64,000 bases of DNA from Bacillus cabrialesii (GTDB lineage Bacteria > Bacillota > Bacilli > Bacillales > Bacillaceae). The notes under the pieces are model-generated. The model did no database searches and was not told where the DNA came from. It saw nothing but the letters and a program-made list of their open reading frames with translations. Location of the stretch: NCBI RefSeq assembly GCF_004124315.2, contig NZ_CP096889.1:3207001-3271000 (forward strand), read 5' to 3'. Numbering within the stretch: position 1 is the first letter of the stretch; each line of letters begins with the position of its first letter. Position numbers and translations under genes: made by a program. Below are positions 8,223-15,564 of this stretch, one piece after another.

Positions 8223-9203
8223 ATGGAAAACGTATTTGATTACGAAGATATTCAATTAATTCCTGCAAAATGCATTGTGAACAGCCGTTCAGAATGTGAT
8301 ACATCCGTACGTTTAGGCGGACGTACATTTACATTGCCCGTCGTTCCTGCCAATATGCAGACGATTATAGATGAAGAGCTAGCCATTCAATTAGCCGAAA
8401 ATGGCTACTTTTATGTGATGCACCGATTTGAACCTGAAACACGAATTGATTTTATTAAAGATATGAACGCACGCGGATTATTCTCTTCTATCAGCGTTGG
8501 CGTCAAAGATGAGGAGTACGAATTTGTCCGCCAGCTGGCGGAAGAAAATCTCACGCCCGAGTATGTGACAATTGACATTGCTCACGGACATTCAAATGCT
8601 GTCATCGAAATGATTCAGCACCTCAAAAAACATTTGCCGGACACCTTTGTCATTGCCGGCAATGTCGGAACGCCGGAAGCAGTCAGAGAACTTGAAAACG
8701 CGGGAGCGGATGCCACTAAAGTCGGCATCGGACCGGGAAAAGTATGCATTACGAAAATCAAAACCGGCTTCGGCACAGGCGGCTGGCAATTAGCGGCGCT
8801 TCGCTGGTGTGCCAAAGCTGCGAGCAAACCGATTATCGCGGATGGCGGCATCCGCACACATGGCGACATCGCAAAATCAATCCGCTTCGGCGCCACAATG
8901 GTCATGATCGGTTCACTATTTGCCGGACACGAAGAATCACCGGGCCAAACGATCGAAAAAGACGGAAAGCTCTACAAAGAATACTTCGGCTCAGCCTCCG
9001 AATTCCAAAAAGGCGAAAAGAAAAATGTAGAAGGCAAAAAAATGCACGTGCCGCATAAGGGCTCAATCAAGGATACGCTGATTGAAATGGAACAGGATCT
9101 TCAATCTTCTATCTCTTACGCAGGCGGAACAAAGCTTGACGCGATCCGCAATGTGGATTATGTGATTGTGAAGAATTCGATTTTTAATGGGGATAAGTAC
9201 TAA
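8223..9203 (+). CDS. guaC: GMP reductase
   Basis: 326 residues; converts GMP to IMP with NADPH, feeding guanine nucleotides back to the IMP branch point. TIM-barrel of the IMPDH/GMPR family: the catalytic loop GIGPGKVCITKIKTGFG carries the cysteine, and IADGGIRTHGDIAKS is the phosphate-binding segment. Two consecutive ATG codons follow TAGGAG; the second gives better spacing. Single-gene unit with a convergent terminator shared with paiA. Confidence 0.95.
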   Translation: MENVFDYEDIQLIPAKCIVNSRSECDTSVRLGGRTFTLPVVPANMQTIIDEELAIQLAENGYFYVMHRFEPETRIDFIKDMNARGLFSSISVGVKDEEYEFVRQLAEENLTPEYVTIDIAHGHSNAVIEMIQHLKKHLPDTFVIAGNVGTPEAVRELENAGADATKVGIGPGKVCITKIKTGFGTGGWQLAALRWCAKAASKPIIADGGIRTHGDIAKSIRFGATMVMIGSLFAGHEESPGQTIEKDGKLYKEYFGSASEFQKGEKKNVEGKKMHVPHKGSIKDTLIEMEQDLQSSISYAGGTKLDAIRNVDYVIVKNSIFNGDKY

Positions 9204-9207
9204 AAAT

Positions 9208-9250
9208 AAAAAGCGCCAAGGCTGCGGTTCGCCGCTTGACTTGGCGTTTT
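9208..9250. terminator. Bidirectional terminator after guaC
   Basis: Stem AAAGCGCCAAG/CTTGGCGTTTT enclosing an inner GCGG/CCGC hairpin, flanked by A-rich and T-rich tracts. Confidence 0.85.
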
Positions 9251-9258
9251 CTCTGTTG

Positions 9259-9351
9259 TTAGAACTCTTTAGGCGCACTATATTTCATCATTTCTGGATC
9301 CGATGTGATAATCGCGACAAAGAATTTTATTGAGCAAAACCCTAAATTCAT
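9259..9351 (-). CDS. Possible 30-residue ORF in the place of paiB
   Basis: A small open frame (starts MNLGFCSIKFFVAII, ends YSAPKEF) with AAGGTG nine bases before its ATG. I do not recognise it. It lies directly downstream of paiA, where B. subtilis 168 carries paiB, and shows no resemblance to PaiB. It could be a real small protein, the tail of a lost gene, or chance. Confidence 0.25.
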   Translation of the reverse strand: MNLGFCSIKFFVAIITSDPEMMKYSAPKEF

Positions 9352-9407
9352 TTACATTTGCACCTTAAACTATTGTAGATTATAAATAATCATCACCTCG
9401 AAAAAAG

Positions 9408-9926
9408 TTACATGAGTGTTTTGGTCATGATAAAGTCTGTTTGTTCTTCATCACCCATATAAAATGAGTGGGCGCCGGTTTGAACAAACCCCATTTTCTT
9501 ATAAAATGCAATCGCATTTTCGTTTTTTTCCCATACACCCAGCCAGATTTTCTTTTTATTGCATTCCAAGGCAACGTCCAAAGCTTTGTTTAATAGATGT
9601 TTGCCAAGCCCATGTTTTTGAAATTTGTTCTTTATATAAATCCTCTCGATTTCAAGTGATTCATCGCCCATTTCTTCAGACTGAGCGTCATCGGTGTTCA
9701 CCTTTACATATCCAGCGACTTCGTGATGAATGTAAACAAAAAAGAACTGCGAAGACATAGTGGATAGTTCCTTTTCCAACTGTTTCGTGTTAAATGCACT
9801 TTCCAAATAGGCTTTCATATTTTCAGGTGAATTCTGGTCTTTAAATGTATCGTTGAATGTTTCAACACTTATTTCTTGAAGTATTTTTAAATCTTCAAGG
9901 CTGCACTTTTTTATATTTATAGTCAT
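9408..9926 (-). CDS. paiA: PaiA, GNAT-family polyamine N-acetyltransferase
   Basis: 172 residues with a GNAT acetyl-CoA binding fold. Motif A is IERIYIKNKFQKHGLGKHLL near residues 85-105, and the C-terminal motif B is ENAIAFYKKMGFVQTGAHSF. B. subtilis PaiA acetylates spermidine and related polyamines and was first described with PaiB as a negative regulator of sporulation and protease genes. The ATG at 9926 follows AAAGGAGTG; a GTG four codons upstream overlaps the ribosome binding site. The usual downstream partner paiB is absent. Confidence 0.88.
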   Translation of the reverse strand: MTINIKKCSLEDLKILQEISVETFNDTFKDQNSPENMKAYLESAFNTKQLEKELSTMSSQFFFVYIHHEVAGYVKVNTDDAQSEEMGDESLEIERIYIKNKFQKHGLGKHLLNKALDVALECNKKKIWLGVWEKNENAIAFYKKMGFVQTGAHSFYMGDEEQTDFIMTKTLM

Positions 9927-10400
9927 ATAAAATGTCACTCCTTTATTTCATCAATTATTCCTCTTGTTTTTCTATATTTTTTAAAGAATGTTGAGTATGA
10001 TTTTCTTTCAGGAAATTACGCTTTTTGCAGATTTGCTGTTATTATTTAACTAACTTATCTTGAAGCTTCTTAAGGGTGCTGTCCTTGCTGCCATTCTAAT
10101 TCTTCCTAACCATCAACTCCTCGATACATATTTTGTTGCAAATGCAATAAAAATGCCATACGTTAAATATAGCGCAACTATGTTGTACTTACAATAAAAA
10201 TACAGGCGAAAATGTCGAGCAAATAGTGGCATTTCTCTGCTGAAACACTCGTCGCTATCCGTTGTTTCTTCATTTACGCCATAATAAAAACGCCTTCCTT
10301 AACGATGTTTTATCGCTAAGAAAAGCGTCCTTAACAAACCTGATCACGCGCAATCAGCTGCGATGATCGATTCATATCCCGTTATTTCGGGTTTTAACGC
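9927..10400. other. 474-bp gap between paiA and yutM
   Basis: No convincing gene. On the minus strand, GAGGAG at normal spacing precedes an ATG at 10113 whose frame hits TAG after five codons and then runs on to a TAA at 10042 (after the TAG: NGSKDSTLKKLQDKLVK), which looks like a decayed short gene. Two small dyads lie upstream of it (TTGCA-TT-TGCAA at 10135-10146 and TTGTA-AG-TACAA about 40 nt beyond). The yutM-side terminator occupies 10290-10328. Confidence 0.5.
10284..10328 (-). terminator. Terminator downstream of yutM
   Basis: A 17-bp stem on the minus strand (10312-10328 with 10290-10306), all positions paired if three G-T wobbles are allowed, 5-nt loop, then TTTTTATT. Confidence 0.75.
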
Positions 10401-10763
10401 CTAGCACTCTTCAGGCTTGCCTGCATTCGTCGCTGTTCTAAAAGAAGAACCGCAGCCGCATGAGGCGATGGCGTTTGGATTGTCGATGGTGAAGCCGCCG
10501 CCGAGCATGGATTGTTTATAATCAATCACGGTGCCGTTCATGATGTCAAGGCTTTCTTTGTCAACAAGAACTGTGATGCCGTGCTGATCAAACATACTGT
10601 CTTTTTCGCCCTTTTCATGCTCAAAGCCCATGCCGTAAGAAAGGCCGCTGCAGCCGCCGCCTTTGACGCCGACACGCAGAAACGCGTTTTCTTCCTCATG
10701 CTCTTTCATCATATCTTTTATATGCAAAGCTGCTGCTTCTGTAATTGTTACCGGGTTGCTCAT
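10401..10763 (-). CDS. yutM: YutM, A-type Fe-S cluster carrier (HesB/IscA/ErpA family)
   Basis: 120 residues. The three conserved cysteines of A-type carriers are present: one in GGGCSGL near residue 37 and two in the C-terminal CGCGSSF near 103-105. These proteins receive Fe-S clusters from the SUF machinery, whose genes lie at the other end of this window, and pass them to target enzymes such as lipoate synthase. The C terminus carries one further cysteine as last residue. ATG preceded by AAAGGAGG. Confidence 0.9.
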   Translation of the reverse strand: MSNPVTITEAAALHIKDMMKEHEEENAFLRVGVKGGGCSGLSYGMGFEHEKGEKDSMFDQHGITVLVDKESLDIMNGTVIDYKQSMLGGGFTIDNPNAIASCGCGSSFRTATNAGKPEEC

Positions 10764-10841
10764 CTTTGTGAACCTCCTTTTAAAAACCGGATGCTGTCTT
10801 TTATTATAAACATGATCGGTTCAATTCTCAAACAAGGTGTT

Positions 10842-11696
10842 TTACAAAAAATAGACACCCTCACAAACGGTCTCAGCCGGCCCTGTCATCATCACATGGC
10901 CATTATCCTTCCAGTTAATCACCAAATCTCCGCCCGCTAAATGCACTGTGATGTCTTGATTGCGTTTTGATACGCCGTTTAACACAGATGCGACCGCCGC
11001 TGCACACGCTCCTGTCCCGCATGCCTGAGTAATGCCTGATCCCCGTTCCCAAACGCGGAAATGCAGTTCGTGTTCATTCACGGTTTCGACGAATTCCACA
11101 TTGACGCCTTCCGGAAATCTCGAATCTTTCTCAATCACAGGCCCCAGTGTCGTCAGGGGTGCCTGTTCAATGTCAGCGATCGGAAAAACGATATGCGGAT
11201 TTCCCATTGAAACGGCAGTGCCTGTTAGTTCGGCTTCGCCAAACGTCATCGTTTCATTGATTGTATGCTCTTCCCCGCCGCCAAGCATCGGAAGCTCTGC
11301 TTTAGTCAGGCGCGGTTCACCCATATCGACAGTGACAACATTCACTTTCCCGTTTTCAGTTTGAACCTCCGCTTTCACAAGCCCGGAGAGGGTTTCAATC
11401 AGAAAAGATGTTTCCTCCACCAGCCTATGCTCATACGCGTATTTTGCGACGCAGCGAAGACCGTTGCCGCAGTTTTTCCCTTCAGACCCGTCATTATTAA
11501 AAATCCGCATTTTGACAGGTGCTTGTTCTGAAGGGCATATCAGGATCATTCCGTCGGAACCGATCCCTGTATAAACAGAAGAAACCTGAATCGCAATCTC
11601 AGCCAGTTTTTCTTCCGGAAGCTGTTCTTCAAATTGATTCACATAGATATAGCTGTTTCCCAGGCCGTGCATTTTGGTAAATCGAAATGAGTTCAT
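10842..11696 (-). CDS. dapF: Diaminopimelate epimerase
   Basis: 284 residues; interconverts LL- and meso-diaminopimelate for lysine and peptidoglycan synthesis. The two catalytic cysteines are visible in NDGSEGKNCGNGLRC (near residue 75) and ERGSGITQACGTGACA (near 220). The ATG start (MNSFRFTKMHGLGN) follows GTTGGAGGC; the TTG four codons upstream lies inside that ribosome binding site. No terminator is evident before yutM, 78 bp downstream, so partial co-transcription is possible. Confidence 0.95.
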   Translation of the reverse strand: MNSFRFTKMHGLGNSYIYVNQFEEQLPEEKLAEIAIQVSSVYTGIGSDGMILICPSEQAPVKMRIFNNDGSEGKNCGNGLRCVAKYAYEHRLVEETSFLIETLSGLVKAEVQTENGKVNVVTVDMGEPRLTKAELPMLGGGEEHTINETMTFGEAELTGTAVSMGNPHIVFPIADIEQAPLTTLGPVIEKDSRFPEGVNVEFVETVNEHELHFRVWERGSGITQACGTGACAAAVASVLNGVSKRNQDITVHLAGGDLVINWKDNGHVMMTGPAETVCEGVYFL

Positions 11697-11779
11697 AGGT
11701 GCCTCCAACTTTTTTTCTTTTACTTAGTATAAAAGCTATTATAAACGGACACAATACAATTATCCCCCGTTTTTCATAC

Positions 11780-11815
11780 ATAAAAGCTCCTTGCACTGTC
11801 GCAAGGAGCTTTTAT
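11780..11815 (-). terminator. Terminator of yutK
   Basis: Perfect 15-bp stem (ATAAAAGCTCCTTGC and complement), 6-nt loop, T-rich tail on the minus strand, just after the yutK stop. Confidence 0.88.
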
Positions 11816-11818
11816 CGT

Positions 11819-13033
11819 TTATATAAACATACCGGCAATGGCTGCGCTGAGCAGATTGGCTAATGTTCCCGCAAGAACAGCCTTCAGGCCGAGGCGTGCG
11901 ATATCCGAACGGCGGCTGGGAGCTAAACCGCCAAGCGTACCGAGCATAATCGCAATTGATGAAAAATTGGCGAATCCGCATAACGCGAAACTGATAATGG
12001 TAGCTGTTTTCTTAGAAAACTCACCGATGTGCGGACCGAAGTTAGAATAAGCGACAAACTCATTCAGCACCAATTTCTGGCCGATATAGCTTCCCGCCTG
12101 CAACGCTTCATGCCAAGGCACGCCAATCAAAAAGGCGATAGGAGAAAATACATAGCCGAGGATAGATTCTAATGTGACACCTTTTAAGCCGAACAAGCCG
12201 AAAATCCCGCCGAGAACTCCGTTTACGACAGCAATTAATGCAACGAACGCGAGCAGCATCGCACCAACGTTTAAGGCGATTTGCAGGCCTGTTGACGCTC
12301 CCTTTGCGGCTGCGTCAATCACATTGGCTGCGCCTTCGCCTTCATCCATTTTAAGGTCGCTTTTTACGGTTTGAGGCTTTTCCGTTTCGGGAATAATCAA
12401 TTTACCAAAGACTAGGCCAGCGGGAGCAGCCATAAAGCTCGCCGCAAGCAAGTATTCAATCGGAATACCGAGAAGCGCGTATCCAAACAAGGTGGACCCC
12501 GCAACTGCCGATAGACCGCTCGTCATAATCGTGAACAGCTCAGAACGCGTCAGCCCTGCAATAAGGGGTTTTATCACTAATGGAGATTCAGATTGTCCTA
12601 CAAAAATATTGGCAGCAGCCGCAAGAGATTCCGTTTTGCTTGTCCCAAGGAGCTTCGACAATCCGCCGCCAATGACACGGAAAATGAGCTGCATGATTTT
12701 TAAATGATATAAAACTGCGATCAGTGCCGAGAAGAAAATGATAACGGGCAGTACACTTAATGCAAATGCCGGACTGTCACCGACTTTTAGTAGCGGTCCA
12801 AAAATAAAACTGATGCCTTCATTCGCATAATCGATCAGAAGCTGTACACGGCTTGAAAACCATAAAAAAACAGCGCGTCCCGCTTCCCATTTCAACACGA
12901 TGTATCCAAACGCCACCTGTGTGCATAAACCAACGATGACGGTTCTTATCTTAATATTGCTTTTCTTTTCTGAAAATAAAAACGCGATAGCAATGATCGC
13001 AACTGCGCCAAGCAGCCCCCACAGAACACTCAT
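11819..13033 (-). CDS. yutK: YutK, concentrative nucleoside transporter (CNT family)
   Basis: 404-residue polytopic membrane protein. The CNT nucleoside/Na+ binding motif GQSESPLVIKPL is near residue 145, and the second helical hairpin region ALCGFANFSSIAIMLGTLGG near 355. It resembles NupC and imports nucleosides with a cation; substrate preference cannot be read here. ATG start, monocistronic with a strong terminator. Nucleoside uptake fits with nearby guaC and the downstream purine catabolic cluster, though they are not one unit. Confidence 0.9.
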   Translation of the reverse strand: MSVLWGLLGAVAIIAIAFLFSEKKSNIKIRTVIVGLCTQVAFGYIVLKWEAGRAVFLWFSSRVQLLIDYANEGISFIFGPLLKVGDSPAFALSVLPVIIFFSALIAVLYHLKIMQLIFRVIGGGLSKLLGTSKTESLAAAANIFVGQSESPLVIKPLIAGLTRSELFTIMTSGLSAVAGSTLFGYALLGIPIEYLLAASFMAAPAGLVFGKLIIPETEKPQTVKSDLKMDEGEGAANVIDAAAKGASTGLQIALNVGAMLLAFVALIAVVNGVLGGIFGLFGLKGVTLESILGYVFSPIAFLIGVPWHEALQAGSYIGQKLVLNEFVAYSNFGPHIGEFSKKTATIISFALCGFANFSSIAIMLGTLGGLAPSRRSDIARLGLKAVLAGTLANLLSAAIAGMFI

Positions 13034-13143
13034 GAATACACGTACACCTCTTACATTTTATTTTAAAAAATATCTTTTATACGATAACAATAATATTTTT
13101 TGATGTCTACACATTTTTTTAGTTCTTTTGTACGGCAAAATAA

Positions 13144-13167
13144 AAAAGGGCCTGTCCGGGCCCTTTT
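13144..13167 (-). terminator. Terminator of yuzB
   Basis: Stem AAAAGGGCC/GGCCCTTTT, 6-nt loop, T-rich tract on the minus strand. Confidence 0.8.
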
Positions 13168-13169
13168 CT

Positions 13170-13406
13170 TCAAAACATTGGATTTTCTTCAATAAAGGTG
13201 TATATATTCTCAACAAGCTCAGCAGGCGTTTCACCCATGACGACTTCTCCGTTTACAAGAGCGAAAAGCGATTCCATGCATGTCCCGCAGTAGCTTAAGC
13301 AGCCGTATTCAAGGACATCAAGGTTTGGATCCTTCTCCAAAATCGCCCGGGCTTCCTGAGAGCCGTGAGCCAGATTGCTGACACAAAATTCAATCATTGG
13401 ATTCAT
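13170..13406 (-). CDS. yuzB: YuzB, DUF1450 cysteine-containing small protein
   Basis: 78 residues with three clustered cysteines (YGCLSYCGTC, residues 35-42) and a further one near the N terminus (EFCVSN). The DUF1450 family is related in pattern to 2Fe-2S thioredoxin-like proteins, but no function is established. ATG after GAGGTGAAACCGC. Divergent from yutJ, an NADH dehydrogenase-like gene, an arrangement conserved in B. subtilis. Confidence 0.83.
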   Translation of the reverse strand: MNPMIEFCVSNLAHGSQEARAILEKDPNLDVLEYGCLSYCGTCMESLFALVNGEVVMGETPAELVENIYTFIEENPMF

Positions 13407-13564
13407 GCGGTTTCACCTCACATATGACCATTATCGCGAATTTTTCACCATTCGTCAAAAACAATGGATGATTCAAAATTTATTATCGTAACATATCATT
13501 ACTCGAATAACGTTTTACTATTTTGTTCTTTTAGGCTAATTTGTAGGTTATTTTGAAACTATTA

Positions 13565-13593
13565 TTGTGATTTTAGATCAAATTCGATATAAT
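13565..13593 (+). promoter_or_regulatory. Promoter of yutJ
   Basis: TTGTGA, 17 nt, TATAAT, about 75 nt before the yutJ start codon; a good sigma-A match in an AT-rich spacer. Confidence 0.6.
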
Positions 13594-13668
13594 TCTAGAT
13601 GTTATTTTACATAGTTCGTATTTTCTTCAATGTGTCTATCATACTCTTCGGATTAAAGGGGAATTCAA

Positions 13669-14736
13669 ATGAAAAAATTGGTCTTGATCGGCGGAGGTTA
13701 CGGGAACATGCGTGTTCTTCATCGCTTATTGCCAAACCAGCTGCCTGATGATGTTTCAATCACGTTAATTGACAGAAATCCTTATCACTGCTTGAAAACA
13801 GAATATTATGCCCTTGCCGCAGGCACAATTTCTGACCATCATATCAGGGTGACATTCCCAGAGCACCCTCGCTTGGATGTCCAATACGGTGATATCTCAT
13901 CAATTGATATTGCACAAAAACAAGTGCTGTTCCAAGATCGCGAACCGATTTCTTACGATGACGCCGTGATCGGGCTCGGCTGTGAGGATAAATATCACAA
14001 CGTGCCGGGAGCGCCTGAATTCACCTACAGCATACAAACCATCGATCAGTCCCGCGAAACCTATCAAAAGCTGAATAACCTTAGCGCTAATGCCACTGTC
14101 GCCATTGTCGGAGCGGGCTTAAGCGGCGTTGAGCTTGCAAGTGAATTGAGAGAAAGCCGTGACGACCTGAACATTATTTTGTTCGACCGCGGCGATCTTA
14201 TTTTATCAAGCTTTCCCGAGCGTTTGAGCAAATATGTGCAAAAATGGTTCGAAGAGCACGGTGTCCGCATTATTAACAGGGCAAATATCACAAAAGTAGA
14301 AGAAGGCATTGTGTATAACCACGATGATCCGGTTTCTGCAGACGCCATCGTGTGGACAGCCGGCATACAGCCGAACAAAGTCGTCAGAGACTTAGATGTG
14401 GAGAAGGACGCCCAAGGGCGTGTCGTTTTAACGCCTCATCACAATCTTCCTGGTGATGAACATCTGTACGTTGTCGGCGATTGCGCCAGCCTCCCTCATG
14501 CACCGAGCGCCCAGCTGGCAGAGGCTCAAGCAGAACAGATTGTCCAAATCTTGCAAAAACGCTGGAATGGAGAAGCCCTTCCAGAATCAATGCCGCAGTT
14601 TAAGCTGAAAGGCGTTCTCGGTTCACTCGGGAAAAAAGCCGGCTTTGGCCTAGTTGCTGACCGCCCGCTGATCGGCCGTGTTCCGCGATTGCTGAAATCC
14701 GGCTTGCTGTGGATGTACAAACACCATAACGGTTAA
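13669..14736 (+). CDS. yutJ: YutJ, type II NADH dehydrogenase-like flavoprotein
   Basis: 355 residues with FAD motif GGGYGNMR at residue 8, NAD motif VGAGLSGVELASEL near 147, and C-terminal FAD motif LYVVGDCASL near 267. Paralogous to YumB but shorter. Probably oxidises NADH, yet the quinone-side partner is unknown. ATG follows AAAGGGG. It shares its terminator with convergent yuzD. Confidence 0.87.
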   Translation: MKKLVLIGGGYGNMRVLHRLLPNQLPDDVSITLIDRNPYHCLKTEYYALAAGTISDHHIRVTFPEHPRLDVQYGDISSIDIAQKQVLFQDREPISYDDAVIGLGCEDKYHNVPGAPEFTYSIQTIDQSRETYQKLNNLSANATVAIVGAGLSGVELASELRESRDDLNIILFDRGDLILSSFPERLSKYVQKWFEEHGVRIINRANITKVEEGIVYNHDDPVSADAIVWTAGIQPNKVVRDLDVEKDAQGRVVLTPHHNLPGDEHLYVVGDCASLPHAPSAQLAEAQAEQIVQILQKRWNGEALPESMPQFKLKGVLGSLGKKAGFGLVADRPLIGRVPRLLKSGLLWMYKHHNG

Positions 14737-14745
14737 TGAGAGAGA

Positions 14746-14772
14746 AAAACCGCTGATCCAGTCAGCGGTTTT
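14746..14772. terminator. Bidirectional terminator between yutJ and yuzD
   Basis: Stem AAAACCGCTGA/TCAGCGGTTTT, 5-nt loop. The yuzD stop codon forms the start of the right arm. Confidence 0.88.
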
Positions 14773-15088
14773 CTATATACCCATGCTTCTCCATTTCCTC
14801 ATACACGTCTTTTAATTTCGGATTGCCTTCACCGACAATTTTGTCTTCTACGAGCACTAGCGGATAAAAATACTCGTCATTTTTGATTTTCTCCGCAAGC
14901 TCTTTCGCGTGTTCATTGTCAGGCGGCTCATAAATATCGATATATTGCATCTCAAAAGGCTGATTTGGATATTTTCTTTTCAGCGCAGCCTCAAGCCACT
15001 CGTATGTATCCTTGGCCGTCGGCATATTGACACAGCTCGCACAAACGGTTTCTGCCCCGTACACGCTGAGCTTGACAGGTTTTGTCAC
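14762..15088 (-). CDS. yuzD: YuzD, DUF1462 thioredoxin-fold-like protein
   Basis: 108 residues, GTG start behind GGGAGGCG. Contains CASC near residue 16 and a mixed alpha/beta pattern with PLVLVEDKIVGEGN near residue 80, reminiscent of glutaredoxin-like folds. Function unknown. It is divergent from the NifU-like scaffold gene yutI, so a role in thiol or Fe-S chemistry is possible but is inference only. Confidence 0.82.
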   Translation of the reverse strand: MTKPVKLSVYGAETVCASCVNMPTAKDTYEWLEAALKRKYPNQPFEMQYIDIYEPPDNEHAKELAEKIKNDEYFYPLVLVEDKIVGEGNPKLKDVYEEMEKHGYIENR

Positions 15089-15170
15089 TGATAAACGCCT
15101 CCCTCTCCCTATGTAAGTCCTTTCTTTCAGTATACAGAGCCAAAAGACGTTTTTATAGAAAAAAACCGTT

Positions 15171-15199
15171 TTTGTGTTCAAGTCTGAATGTGCTATAAT
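15171..15199 (+). promoter_or_regulatory. Promoter of yutI
   Basis: Extended -10 element TGCTATAAT (15191-15199) with a weak TTTGTG -35 about 17 nt upstream; 90 nt before the yutI start. Confidence 0.55.
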
Positions 15200-15286
15200 A
15201 GGGAAAGCAACTTTGCAAACCAAACAATAGATTTTTATTGTTACACTGAATATAATGGTTTTATGACGACGAAAGGAGCGAATGTC

Positions 15287-15523
15287 ATGACTGAAGTTGA
15301 AATGAAAGAACAGGTACAGGAAGTACTGGACAAACTTCGTCCGTTTTTACTTCGTGACGGCGGTGACTGTGAGCTTGTAGACGTAGATGAAGGTATCGTT
15401 AAGCTTCGTCTGCTAGGCGCATGCGGCAGCTGCCCAAGTTCAACAATTACGCTGAAAGCCGGAATTGAACGCGCTCTTCTTGAAGAAGTGCCGGGTGTCG
15501 TTGAAGTAGAACAAGTCTTTTAA
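15287..15523 (+). CDS. yutI: YutI, NifU C-terminal-domain Fe-S scaffold protein
   Basis: 78 residues corresponding to the NifU C-terminal domain, with the cluster-binding motif CGSCPSS near residue 48 (CxxC). Such proteins hold and transfer Fe-S clusters in the cytosol. ATG follows AAAGGAGCG. Together with yutM and the suf operon it forms the Fe-S delivery set present in this window. Confidence 0.9.
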
Positions 15524-15530
15524 TAAAGCA

Positions 15531-15563
15531 GCCAGGCTGATATTTGATCAGCCTGGCTTTTTT
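15531..15563. terminator. Terminator between yutI and yuxL
   Basis: Stem GCCAGGCTGA/TCAGCCTGGC, 7-nt loop, T6 tail on the plus strand; A-rich sequence on the other side may let it serve yuxL too. Confidence 0.85.
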
Positions 15564-15564
15564 A

